64,000 bases of DNA from Orbilia blumenaviensis. Taxonomy: Eukaryota > Ascomycota > Orbiliomycetes > Orbiliales > Orbiliaceae. The stretch is from NCBI GenBank assembly GCA_036872755.1, contig JAVHNS010000005.1, positions 744,001 to 808,000 on the forward strand, read 5' to 3'. The notes under the pieces were generated by a model. The model searched no databases. It was not told the origin of the DNA and saw only the letters and a program-made list of their open reading frames with translations. The position numbers were made by a program, and so were the translations under genes. Below, one piece after another: positions 22,030 to 33,139 of this stretch (the stretch's first letter is position 1; each line of letters starts with the position of its first letter).

Positions 22030-24075
22030 ATGGCACCTCCAAGTCGCTGGTTACAAATCTGTTTTCTTTCTATTCTTTCTGTTCCTTCTTTTGCTTTACC
22101 TCATGCTGATACCCCATATGTTGCAACCGGGCGAAAGGATCATCAAGCGCCATCTCACTGTCAAAAGAAACCTCTCGGCTTCGTCCCACCATACCCGGGC
22201 TCCCCAAAATCCACAATCACAATCACAAAACAGGGCCAGGCGGTAGCGACGTACATTCCAACCGCTACAACATGTATTGACGGCAGTTGTAAACAGCTCT
22301 ACTCCAAATCGACCTATAACTGGTATTCCACTTGGCTACCAGGCCCAGATGGCCCCCAGTTCGTAACCCGTGGCGATGAAACAGTAACGATACCTCCTGT
22401 TGCTTGTGCAACCTGTGGTCCACGAAATCGTCTTAAGTCCCACTACTGCTCTAAAAATGGTATTCATACCGTGAACGGGCAGGTCCACCGGGTTTATGAT
22501 GCACCAAAATATGTGTACTACACTGCGGACATCGGCTATAGCTACCAAATAACCGATGTGAACTCATATTTTCGATGGCTGCACAATACGACTTCTGGTA
22601 TAACCATTGATGTCCAGAACATTGACTGTGTTGAAGGCGTATGCACTCAGAAAGTTCAGACTTGGGTGAAAGACCAGAAGGTTAAGAAGGAGGTTAAAAA
22701 GATATCTACAGAATTTAAAGGATACTGTAATAGACCTGGGGCCTGTACCTTGTCGGCGCAGGTTTCAGACTATGGGAAAGCTGAGATTGTGGTTTGGGTC
22801 AAATCTAAAGGAGCGGTTTCCCGTGTATCAACACAGCAGATTACAATAACTAGGACACAAGTTGTGACAAGGTAAGTAAAAATTGATGTTTTCATCGGGG
22901 TTTTGCGGATAACTTTTAAGCATTTGGCGCCATGGCTAACTATGATTGATTTTAGCACTATAACACGCACACGTAAAAGTAGTTCATCACCCACAGCTAA
23001 GCCTAGGATGACTAGCTCTTGCACCTCATCGAAACGGCCAGCTAGGCATGCTTCATCTCAAACACAAAAACGAATTAAAACTCGTTCCTCCAGTCTCAAA
23101 TCGAGGCCTTCTAGGACTACTTCACTTTCGGAAGTTCAGACCAGTTCTGTCAATCAGACTACACCACTTCCAACTCCAGCTATTGAATCGGAGTTTTTAC
23201 TTGCGTTGGATGTTATTCCGCCAGTTAGTGGACGTAGGAACAGGCGACAAACAGGAAAACTGAACCCAGATTACTTCGTCCGATTCGACAATGGAAATCT
23301 TACATTCTCAAAGAATGGCCGCGATGGATTAAAATTTTCCCTGTCAAACGGCGAACTTACAGCAAATGGTGGATACCTGAAAGCTTTTGTTAACAACGAC
23401 ACAATACCGTTGTCTCAATCCAAGTCCGTTCCAGTACGGATGGATGTGCCGCAACCCGATGATATTTTGGCCAATATATCGTCATTCTATAATGGATTTC
23501 AGCACGTGCTAGTGTGGAACACTCGGAAGGTTCCCTTTGGAACTGCCTTAGTCCAATTCTGTGTTAGAAAAGATACGGATGGGGACTCCGGTCAAGTATA
23601 TGTCTTTTGGGACGCGATGGCACCGGAAGGCTGTTCTTTGGCTGCTCTGTTTATCTTTGGTAAGCTAGCATCTCCATTTCCCTCTTAATTATGTATGAAA
23701 CCACCATCAGATTTACTAATAAAGAATATAGATGGCCCTATTCCATCTTCAACGACGTCGGCTTTACCGACGACATCTTCCGGTCTAAGCTCAAGCGAGA
23801 CACGGAGCACTCTCAAAACCGCGACCTCGCCATCCCCGGCCAAATCATCCGCGAGTTTATCATCTTCCACACAATCAACCGACTCCCCACGGCTGAGTTC
23901 TTGGTCAATTGATAAAATGTCGATAGAAGATCTATTCTCAGATTCTACGATCACCAGGACATCCCCGGATAATTCTCCAATGAAGAAATCGTTTTTGGAC
24001 TCATCAAAAAAAATTACCACTAATACACTTTCGACAAGTGTATCTACAGCTGCTAGCTCTTCTTCTACTCCCTAA
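22030..24075 (+). CDS. secreted DUF7908-like cell-surface protein
   Basis: Exons 22030-22871, 22956-23659 and 23732-24075 give 629 residues; introns are 84 and 72 nt with CTAAC and CTAAT branch sites. A signal peptide (1-22, ending SFA) leads a cysteine-containing N-terminal half (about 40-280) with PPYPGSP, CIDGSC and YCSKNG motifs. A Ser/Thr/Arg-rich linker of about 90 residues joins it to a compact domain at about 370-515 (YFVRFDNGNLTFSK, LSNGELTANGGYLKAFVNN, FQHVLVWNT, VYVFWD, EGCSLAALFIF) that matches my memory of DUF7908. The tail is almost pure Ser/Thr, typical for O-mannosylated wall proteins. No GPI-type hydrophobic end is visible. The function is unknown; a wall or adhesive role is only inferred. 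Confidence 0.7.
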
Positions 24076-25902
24076 CCATCAAGATAAACTGCTTTCCTAA
24101 ATATTTTTAACAGCTTTATCTATGGTTTAATCTTTTCTTTAAATTATCTTTATTCTTTGTTTTCGGAAGTTTCGGCGTTTCTAAGGAGTTTATTTTTTCC
24201 TTTGTTTAATTTTATTGTACCTAGTCCCGTGCACACAGCAAATTCGAAATATTAACTTGCGTCTACTCTTACTGCAGTCAAGAGTCCATAATAAGTAGTC
24301 TAAACAAGTAAGTGACTGTCATACTAGTCTCGTACTATTGATTAGGTAGTAGTACTCGGAATTTGTCCCGGAAGGCAATCTGGTGGACCTGGCAGCTGGA
24401 TCATCTCAGCTACAGCCCTACTGCGAATCATTGCCATTGCATTAAAATTTCAAGACTTATTCCTGGTAAACCTCCAGCTCTCCCGCAGACTTGTTTGAGG
24501 CTGCTACAATCGGTATTTTTAGATTAATAGATTCTCGGTCGGTCCGCTGCGCAACCGGAGATGTAAACCGTTTTTTATTATTATTTTTATTTATCGATAC
24601 CTTATGTCGCATAATCGGAACATGTTAATTGCCATTCTATGATACGACATGCTGTTCCGAGTCATGCGTAGAGATACCCGATTCTATCATAGTGTGATGA
24701 CGAGGGCCGACTAAAAATAATACGCCGCAATAGGCCGCCTGGAAAGCCCTTTTAGCTTTTCTTCAAGATTCCCTCAGCTTCTCATTCATAGTTGATGAGC
24801 AGCCTGGTAATTTCCTTTTTGCACCGCAATGCAGCTGACCGAACTCCACCATCTTGTAGTAAAGGCAATTTTATTCGTCGGTTAACGTAATTGCGATAAT
24901 TCAGTAAAATACGGTACATGCTTTATACTTGTAGAAAGGTAACTAGCTAACCTAATACCACCAAAATTCCTACTCTTGGAAATTTACAATATTTTTTCCA
25001 TGATAACTGAGCCAATTATAGTATGGTCAAGTCTCCGGTTAAAAAAGGCAGCATCGAAATTAATTACGACAGCCTCGTAGCATACGGTCAAGAACGTTGC
25101 AAGGTGGTCAGTACGGCAGTTAACCAAAGCATGAAGTTTCGGGAAAACATTCCCAGATAGGCGATGCACCCCAATCTATATTAGCCCCGAAACGAGGAGA
25201 CAGGGAACAGATTTTCATGCATCATACAGAAACACACTGCCTCAGGCTTCTTGCTCGGGTAAAACCTTGTCGTCCAGACCTTCTCGGCTCTAGTACGGTC
25301 TCGGCCTCACAATGCGGCCCTCTCATAGGGCGCCGCTGGCCTCACACTGCATTTGGGACGCATGTTGCTGTTTCGCAACAGGTTACCCCGGAACGACACA
25401 CGCAACGCAAAGCCACACTGCTGAAGCATTCTCTCCGTCTGCCAACGGTTCTAGCATGAGACGGCTTCCTAGTTCGAGCTGCACGACCCCGCGCTAGAGC
25501 AATAGAATTCTAGTTCTCTTGGGGCCTTGCCGGAGTCGAAATAGTGATGAAAGTTCTGGATTCCGGAATATATAAGGACGTTTTCCCACTGACCCAATCT
25601 GATTTTTCTTTCTCCTTCATACCATCAGAAAACCACAGTATCGAAAACCCCCTACAACATTTTTCTTCTTTTCTTTCATCGCCTCTGGTAGGTTGATTAG
25701 GCTGGTCCTTTTCAAATAATTCATTCGTATATTTTCATTTTTTATCACGAACTTCTTCAGTTTCGATTCACGGCATCTTTTTTTCCATTTACGGTAATCT
25801 TCATTGATCTATCTTATCTCAACTTCGGCATCTTCTACATCCCTTAATCTTCCTAATTTTTTTTATATTTTTTTTTATATCCCCACTTTTCAATCTTTCA
25901 AA
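24076..25902. other. gene-free stretch and long leader of the repeat-protein gene
   Basis: No gene is seen in 24076-25560. A TATATAAG box at 25569-25576 lies 327 bases before the ATG at 25903, and the intervening leader is strongly pyrimidine-rich (T/C runs up to about 25895). A leader of this kind is common for highly expressed fungal genes; it may hold a leader intron starting GTAGGT at about 25689. Confidence 0.5.
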
Positions 25903-27246
25903 ATGAAGTTCTCTGCTATCCTCGCTGCCGCTGTCCTCGCCTTCGTTGCCTCCGGTGCTCCTCTTGACCGTGTCTCTCGCCGCGCCACTGCTGCTGACCT
26001 TGCCAATATCGATGCTGCGGTCGGTGTCGTCGGGGCTCCTGTCTTTGTTCCTCGCAGCCCCGAGCCAGCTGTCTCTGAGCTTCACAAGCGTCAAGATAAC
26101 CAGGGTTTGAAGACCTTGGTCATCAACTACCTTAACCAGCAGAAGGCTCCCCAGATCATCATCGACCTCATCAGGACTGCTCCAAGCCAGATCGTTGAGC
26201 GCATCATGAAGCTCCCACCACAGCAGATCCAGGCTGTCGTTGATCAGCTCAAGGCTGGTAGAATCCCCACCATCCCCGGTGTTGGATCAAAGGACTTGGT
26301 CATCTCCTTCTTGACCCCTCTCGGCATCCCAGCCCAAACTATGGGTTTGATCTCCAGTGCCCAGGAGGCCGTCTTCGAGAAGATTACCAACTTGCCCCTT
26401 TCTCAGCTCGAGGCCGTTATCACTTCCTTGAAGGCTGGTAGAATTCCAAACATCCCCGGTGTCACTGACGGTGTCCCCGGTGTTGATCCCGCCGCTGGCC
26501 CAGTCGGTACCGCTCCAGTTGCCAATGTCCCAGTTGGTACCGCTCCAGTGGCTACTGTTCCAGTTGGATCTGCCCCAGTCGCCAACGCCCCAGTCGGCTC
26601 TGCCCCAGTTGCAGTTGTCCCACAGGAAGATGCCGTCGCTCCAGTCACCAACGGCCGCAAGGTCAAGCGCGAGTTCGGTCGCCCTGATGCTCCATTGATG
26701 GTCCGACAGGTCCAACAGCTCCCACCTACCGGCCAGGTCCCAACCACTGGTCAGGTCCCAACCGCCGGGCAGCCAGTTGGTCAAGTCCCAACCACTGGTC
26801 AACTCCCACCACCACTCCCAGCCACCGGTGCTGAACTCAAGGCCATGACCATCCAGGACATGACTCAAGGACAAGCTCCAGCTCAGCTTATCCAGTTCGT
26901 CCAGAGCGTTCCAGATTCCATTTTCGACTCTCTCCGCGCCCTTGAGCTCCAGGTTGGTGGCCAGAACGGCCAACCATTCAACCAGGCGATTGCCCAGCAG
27001 CTTGACCAATACTGGGGTCAGCTCTTCAACGGCCAAATGCCAACCATCCCCGCAACTGGAACCGTCCCAACTGCCCCAGTTGCCTCGGCCCCAGCCGCTC
27101 TCCCAGTTGCTCCAGTCGCCTCGGCTCCAGCTACTCTCCCAGTCGGAACCGTCCCAGTTGGAACCGTCCCAGTCGGAACCGCCCCAGTCGGAACCGTCCC
27201 AGTCGGTACTGTCCCAGTCGGTACCGTCCCCGGCACCACCGTCTAA
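25903..27246 (+). CDS. secreted repeat protein with Kex2 sites and VPVGT tandem repeats
   Basis: A single exon of 447 codons from the ATG that directly precedes a signal peptide (1-19, ending SGA). Dibasic Kex2-type sites occur at RR27, KR63 and KR256. Two 60-residue units repeat in tandem (about 64-127 and 128-187), each ending in a shared AGRIP(T/N)IPGV; in the DNA they are exactly 180 bases apart (anchors 26251 and 26431). A third, looser copy ends in GQMPTIPATG at about 385. Between and after them are Pro/Val/Gly-rich tandem repeats (PVGTAPVA type at about 205-245, VPVGT at about 413-442). Codons are strongly C-ending. The cleavage pattern suggests a processed precursor of secreted peptides or wall protein; no known family is recognised. 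Confidence 0.8.
   Translation: MKFSAILAAAVLAFVASGAPLDRVSRRATAADLANIDAAVGVVGAPVFVPRSPEPAVSELHKRQDNQGLKTLVINYLNQQKAPQIIIDLIRTAPSQIVERIMKLPPQQIQAVVDQLKAGRIPTIPGVGSKDLVISFLTPLGIPAQTMGLISSAQEAVFEKITNLPLSQLEAVITSLKAGRIPNIPGVTDGVPGVDPAAGPVGTAPVANVPVGTAPVATVPVGSAPVANAPVGSAPVAVVPQEDAVAPVTNGRKVKREFGRPDAPLMVRQVQQLPPTGQVPTTGQVPTAGQPVGQVPTTGQLPPPLPATGAELKAMTIQDMTQGQAPAQLIQFVQSVPDSIFDSLRALELQVGGQNGQPFNQAIAQQLDQYWGQLFNGQMPTIPATGTVPTAPVASAPAALPVAPVASAPATLPVGTVPVGTVPVGTAPVGTVPVGTVPVGTVPGTTV
26251..26460 (+). repeat. second half of a 180-bp internal duplication
   Basis: Two copies of the segment encoding AGRIPxIPGV are 180 bases apart (26251 and 26431), and the preceding helix-like residues align without gaps over 60 residues. 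Nucleotide identity is high only at the end of the unit, so the duplication is old and held by selection. Confidence 0.7.
27130..27240 (+). repeat. 15-bp tandem repeat coding VPVGT
   Basis: About six head-to-tail copies of a 15-base unit (gtcccagtcggaacc and close variants) encode the C-terminal VPVGT repeats. The copies are nearly identical, so copy number probably varies between strains. Confidence 0.85.
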
Positions 27247-27449
27247 ATGATTGATTGATTAGTTCCTAGAAGATTTTATGTAGAAGAATGCCCTGAAATT
27301 TGATGCCACGATGCCTGTACTTTAGAAGTTGTTTTAGAAAGTGTTTAATATATTAATGACCTTAAACCCCAAATCTTCCATTGTCTTCTGTAAAATTACA
27401 ATCGTGATAAACACAGAGTCCTCTAGAAATTGAGACTTCTGAATTACAA

Positions 27450-28944
27450 CTAAATCCTGAATCTTCTACACTCCTCGCAGACCTGAACTCCACAATGTCT
27501 ACAGGCTAGGATATACTTCCAATGCCTCGCGTTGCATAATTCACACCTGTGACCACTTCTCTTCCAATCCGTCCTTCTTTCAAATCTTCCAGGGTGCTCA
27601 CAAGCATGATTCCGACGGATTTGCTCTTGGACTTCTATGATTCTATTCACTCGAACTGCCGGCGCAAGTGGTTCTACGGCAGCGTCGTCGACTCGAGCCG
27701 CGGCATCGTTGTATAGCCGTTGTTCTTCGAATAATTCACAGGTGCAATTCTTCCATTCCACTCCACAAACATAACAGAACTCAGCTTTGCAGTGACACCT
27801 TTTTGTAGTGACATTATATAATCAGCCATGCCCTACAATATGTATTTTTTTAAAGAAAAAATGGGAATTCTACTCACGTCATATGGTGGCACCCGCGGCT
27901 CAACTCGATCATACGTTTGCAATTATAGCATTGTCTCCATCCTTCCTGCCCTGCCGCTCGTATAACCGCTTCAAGTTCCTCGTCTACCGGACAAGCTCCA
28001 GCATGCCAAAAGTCTTTGCATCGTGTACAAGCAATTGTTGAACAACTTGTACAGATTGCAAAATTGCGTATCTCACTGACGGAATCCGGCGTGATGAACT
28101 GCAAGCAACTTTTATTGGGGCAGTATATTCTATTTGTGGTCGAATATTCTACTGCTGCTTGTTCGTATTGCCGATACTCCGATGCGGTTAGGATACTGGC
28201 TATGACTTCTCCTGGAACTTCTAATTTGCAGCATTTTAGCGGATAGAGGGATTCGTCTTTCATGGCTCTGAAGGCGTAGCTCCGTAGACAATCTGTGCAA
28301 TAGATATGGTTGCAGGGACACTTTGCGGAATGGCCTTGTGATACCGTGTTGAAACAGATGCTGCATGTAACCCTCGGTCCGGTGTAGTACTTCATACCCC
28401 TCTCTTGCGGGTGGACAGACGGAGTTCCCTGACGGCTTTCTAATTCATCGGCGACGATATAACCGGGAAAGTTCGTCTGGGTCTCATAGTCCGTAAAAGC
28501 CGATAATGATTCCAGGTCGTCAGTATCGCGGTTTCCAGCACTCCGGCTCCAAGGGCGTGGTGAAGGAGAAGCCGAGGGGTACGCGGTCTGTGGAATAATG
28601 TTTTCCATCCGTAACACATGTTCGCGGTCCCGAGCAGCTGCGGTCTCTACTGCGACGAATTCGGCGATTGTAGCGGCGTCTTGGAGGACGGCATCTGCGA
28701 TGCTTTTGGCCATGCGCTGGTCCATCTCGATTTGGTTCATGGATATTAGGAGGTCTCTATAGTCCTGTAGGGCTAAATGACGGTCGGAGATGGCCCCCGC
28801 TTTTTCCTTTCCTTTCCTCGAATCTTGTTCGAATTCGAGCTCCGATAACTGGAGGGATAGAGCGACCATGAAATCATCATCGTAAGAAGGGGTCGGCTCG
28901 GGTAGCCTTGATCGCGAGGGCCCCGCGATCGACGCGGACGCCAT
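27450..28944 (-). CDS. RBR-type (RING1-IBR-RING2) E3 ubiquitin ligase
   Basis: Exons 28944-27878 and 27798-27450 give 471 residues; the 79-nt intron splits the codon after HHM in RING2. RING1 lies at about 194-239 (CSICF, CNHIYCTDC, CC), IBR at about 275-318 (YCPNKSC, CTSC, CTRC, HAGAC) and RING2 at about 339-376 (CYNCKRMIEL, RGCHHMTCHC, FCYVC). Cys352 in RGCHHM matches the catalytic cysteine that receives ubiquitin from E2 in the HHARI/parkin mechanism. A short N-terminal motif, DDDFMVALSLQL (22-33), recurs in the second RBR gene here. The tail holds further CxxC and CxxH pairs (CELC, CRHC, CEEC). The start at 28944 is preferred over an in-frame upstream ATG (29112), since the second RBR protein begins at the equivalent place. 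Substrate unknown. Confidence 0.88.
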
Positions 28945-29745
28945 GTTGATGACTTTAATTGTGGGGGTTGCGGAACGGATCTCCGAATATATCGGTGCGG
29001 AACTTATGTATAAAGTCTCTAAGAGGTAGGTAATTAAATACTGGTATGCGTATGTGATGACCGAACCGACGATTCTACGAATCTCTGACGACAGCGAAAA
29101 GGGGCCCGACATGAAGCATAAAGTTGGCTTAGGATCGATTTCTTGTCCTTTCTACAGTAGACTGTTAACTTGGATTGATGGTTCAGCCCTGCTCACCCTG
29201 TTAGACTATCAGTGGGGTCAATTCTGCAGATTTGCAGATTTGGTTGCACTCATATCGGTTTCAGGCAACATTTGAACCGCCATTGCATGGGTGCCAGTGC
29301 AGGTACATACCCTTAACCGGCCTAACCAGGAATACTTATTACAGTTGGAGTAAGTACCTCTTCAATGCATGCTTACAAAAGGAGCGAAAAACTTAAGCCC
29401 AGCCCAAAGAGAACTCGAGCTCTAGCCCGACTAAGGACTCCCACAATCTTATACCCGTCTCATCTTTTCTACCTCTTTCCCAATACTTTTTTTTCGCGAT
29501 GTGGTTGCAACTTTAAAGTTGGGCTTTGAAGAGGCCAACGACCCGTGTTGCGCGTGGTATTTTGGAGCTTGGGTTGCCCCAAGAACAGGGCAGTCTCGGC
29601 ACAGAACAGGGATCATTCTCCGAGCTAAGCTCAAGTCGTTGGATGCCCCCAACCATTTCCTGAAGTTAACAAGCACAGTTAAATTCCTGAATATCAATCC
29701 GGTCCCCAGTATACTACTGCTGCTCACAACTAAGGAATTAGCACA
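28945..29745. promoter_or_regulatory. divergent promoter region (RBR ligase / cytidylyltransferase)
   Basis: About 800 bases between divergent start codons. The small open frames here (up to 126 codons) show no domain. No specific operator is recognised. Confidence 0.5.
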
Positions 29746-31073
29746 ATGTCTGACCTCCCTGATACTACACCGGTGCCAGTAACTGACGACCGAGTCTGGG
29801 TCGATGGATGTTTCGACTTCAGTCATCATGGTAAGTCCCGCCCAAGCTTTTTCATCTGAACATGTGGAGGGGTTGAATGTTGGATTCTAGTTTGGGGCTA
29901 ACACCGAGGTTAAAAAAAAAAAAAGGACATGCCGGCGCCATGCTACAAGCGAAACAGCTGGGAAAGTATCTCGTTGTCGGGATCCACTCCGATGAGGAAA
30001 TTACTGCAAATAAGGGCCCGACAGTTATGAACCTCAAAGAACGGTACTCTTTAGCAACAATCTACATTGCCATTTTGAATAATGGGTTCGGCTGCTAATC
30101 CCTGCAGCGCAGTGTCTCCGCCGTGGATGCTTGCAAATGGTCCGATCTCTCGGTTCCATACGCGCCATATGTTACTCAAATTCCATGGTTAAACCACTTC
30201 GGCTGCCAGTATGTCGTTCACGGTGACGATGTTACCACCGATGCGGATGGGAACGACTGCTACCGTCTTGTAAAAGCCGAGGACCGATTTAAGATTGTTA
30301 AACGTACACCTGGAATCTCTACAACAGACCTGGTTGGACGAATGTTACTGTGCACGAAGCAGCACTACATTAAAAGCATCACCTCGCTCATTGAAACCGA
30401 TGAAGAAACAATGCAGCGGTTCGCAATGTATGCGACAAATTCCACCGGCTTGGCGCCTGGTAGCGTTGTCTGGACATACGAGCCAACGAAGACACCCGGG
30501 ATCAGGGAATTGGTCGCGGGTATCGACCCCGATGAAGAGCAAAGAGTAATCTATGTCGACGGCGGATTCGATCTCTTTTCGTCCGGTCAGATCGAATTTC
30601 TAAGACTGGTGGTCGAAGCTGAAAAGCAGAACCACCCATCAAGGCCCCCGCCATATGTCATTGCTGGTATTCACGACGACTACACAATTAATCGCCAAAA
30701 GGGCCTAAACTACCCTATTATGAACTCTCTAGAGCGTTCTTTATGCGTGCTTCAGTGTCGTTACGTCAACGCTGTCATCCTCGATGCACCATTCTCCCCT
30801 TCCAAGGAATTCCTGAAAACTATTGCCACCAACATCGATGCAGAAGTCCAAGCTGTGTATCACGGCCCTACAGCGTTCATGCCATCAGAGGGTGATCCGT
30901 ATGCTGACGCGAAGGCAATGGGTATCTTCTTCGAAGTCAAGGAGCATGAGTTTTCGGGCGTCAATGCGGGGACCATTGTTGAGAGAATCGTGGCCGCTCG
31001 GGAAAGATTTGAAGAAAGACAAAGGAAGAAAGGGGTGAAGGCAGACTATGAGGTAAAAATGTCGCATGATTAA
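29746..31073 (+). CDS. ECT1: CTP:phosphoethanolamine cytidylyltransferase
   Basis: Exons 29746-29830, 29926-30043 and 30113-31073 give 387 residues. The acceptor of intron 2 was set at GCGCAG/T because only this gives KERVSAVDACKW in frame. The enzyme makes CDP-ethanolamine from CTP and phosphoethanolamine in the Kennedy pathway of phosphatidylethanolamine synthesis, in the cytosol or at the ER. The protein has two cytidylyltransferase folds, as in eukaryotic Ect1/Pcyt2. The first has WVDGCFDFSHHGHAG (18-32, HxGH at 27-30), GIHSDEEI, VHGDD and the signature RTPGISTTDL. The second has VDGGFDLFSSGQIEF where HxGH is replaced by SSGQ, then GIHDD and NSLERSLCVLQCRYV. Degeneration of the second site is common in this family. 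Length is slightly below that of yeast. Confidence 0.92.
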
Positions 31074-31300
31074 GAGGGAATAGTGTTCAAAACTAGATGC
31101 ACAGCATAGCCTATAATTTGTAATATCAACATTCATAAAAGGCAGGACAGGGAGCCGCCAATGCTGGTTCAACCCAGCTTAAAAAATGAACTCATCCATC
31201 ATCAAGCCTACAGGCGCAACCCCTCAGCTAACCAGCTCCCACTTCACTCATATATAGTCCTCGTGATTATTGTATTACATTAATGTGTCTTGCAGGCCGG

Positions 31301-33139
31301 TTAAGCAGCCCCGCAGTCCCAACTTGAGGGAAGGTTTGGATCCCCAACACCTTTGTACGTTGTTTTCAGTGGATGCTTGCAGTGTGCTCGAGCACCTTGA
31401 ACGGTCCCGCCGATCAGTTTTCGCCCCATCAGCGTCTCGGGCGCAATCCCCTGCTCAACCCATTTTACCATCGTCATCAATACGCTATCCGAAGGATCAA
31501 TATCCAGGGCGCCGGCAGGGCTATACTGGACAGATCCTCCCACAAACCATGCCCCATCCCCGGTATAACAATGATCCAAACCAGATATAGGGAAGAACCG
31601 ATAAAACTCGTCAAGTTGAGACGAGGGGAGCCCCATGTCTCTAGAGACATCTTCGTAGTATCTATAGCTGTTTTCGGATGTAACAAGGCCATCTGTCAAG
31701 CCGTGGTACATCAAAATCCGGGTTCCCTTGTTTTTGGCATCTGTAAGATCTGTTTTGTTTGTTCCAATGCCAAAGAGGTCTTTTTGGTAGTCATAATCTA
31801 CTGCATCGAGGCTGAAGTTGGCATGGAGGCTCCAATTCGAGTCATTAAAGACGGCATATCTATATAATTTATCAATCAGCGACAGACTTAACATAAATGG
31901 CCACGGCTTCTGACGTTCAGCATTTAGCTCCAAGAAGATTTGGGAACCTACCTATACCAGCCCTCAGCAATATAGCTTGGCACTCCACCATATGATGCAC
32001 GATAGCCAAAGAATTCCCTTGTAAGAGGGTTTAACCGGGGGTGTACCAGTCTCCCACCGTTGCCGTATATGGGCGAGTATACCTTTCGAACAGCTGCTAC
32101 CTGCGCGGAAGTAAGGCACTGATCAGAGGCCCACGTTTGACCCGGCCCGCAAAGTAATTCCTCAGGCCGAGGTTCGCATTTCATCGGATCTTCCAAAACG
32201 TTATCCAAAACACCATCAATTCCATCACACTGCCTGATAACCATCTGGTGAACTTTATTCCATTGATCCAGGTTCAAATGCGTGGGCGACCCAGGAAGGC
32301 CGACTGCTTTGAAAATATGGCCTGGTGCCGCCATAACGCCGTTCCAGTCAAGTGATGGTGCAGCTGCAACGATACCATCATATTCTTCAGGAAATTCCTG
32401 AGCGGCTTTCATACCTTGACGGCCGCCTGTAGAGCATCCCATGTAGTAGGATTTTCGAATCGAGGAAGGATAGAAGTGGTTGATGGCCTTCTTGCCGATT
32501 TTTCCAGCTTTGTATAGCGCTCTCCAGGCGAAATCCTTCACAACTTGGGGTTTGTTGAGGAACGGTAGACCATTGTCACCGGCGTGTCCGTTATCGTGGC
32601 CGACGACTGCGAAACCGAGAAGTGTTCCGTATGTCATATCGTTATATTGGATGCCTACCATCATATAACATTTTCCATTAGCAAAATCTTTTTTCTTTTT
32701 CTTCGAACTTCATGCATCCGTATACGTATATAGGTACCTAATATACCTAGGTATACGAAGGTCAAGATAAACAAACTTCAAATATACAAGACTTACATCC
32801 ACCCAATCCACCATTCCCCGTCATAAGAAATCTCTTTCCCTTCGAACCCCAATTCTCTGGCATAAAAACTTCTACAATTACACTGGAAGTGCTACTTGTA
32901 GTAACATTAAGCCTGAGACGGCACATATCTGCCAAGGATATAGTGAACTTCGGACAGTTATTTCCAGGTTCCGGGAATGTTATGTTGGTCCCCTTTGCGA
33001 CATAATCTGCAAGGATGATATCTGTATTAGCAGCAGAGAAGCTGCTACTGAGATTTGAGCAACGTTGTTGGAATGCCGCGTTTCCGGCGGCGGATGCGGC
33101 TAGGAGGAGAGAAACTGTTGTGAATGTTATGAGCCTCAT
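31301..33139 (-). CDS. tannase / feruloyl esterase family secreted hydrolase
   Basis: Exons 33139-32797, 32654-31952 and 31859-31301 give 534 residues; introns are 142 and 92 nt. A signal peptide (about 1-19) precedes the tannase/feruloyl esterase fold (PF07519). The enzyme should hydrolyse ester bonds between phenolic acids and sugars or tannins outside the cell. The catalytic serine lies in GCSTGG (Ser189), the Asp in GLTDGLV (Asp406) and the His in GLDHC (His445). Cys188 and Cys446, next to Ser and His, form the CS-D-HC disulfide typical of this family. Several N-glycosylation sites (NLS, NIT, NVT, NWS, NFS) occur. With the GH10 xylanase it fits plant-wall breakdown. Whether it prefers ferulate, gallate or other esters cannot be told. 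Confidence 0.9.

Noticed and set aside
26287..27036. 249-codon minus-strand frame inside the repeat protein
   Set aside because: It is the complement of the biased, repetitive coding sequence and has no signal peptide or domain of its own.
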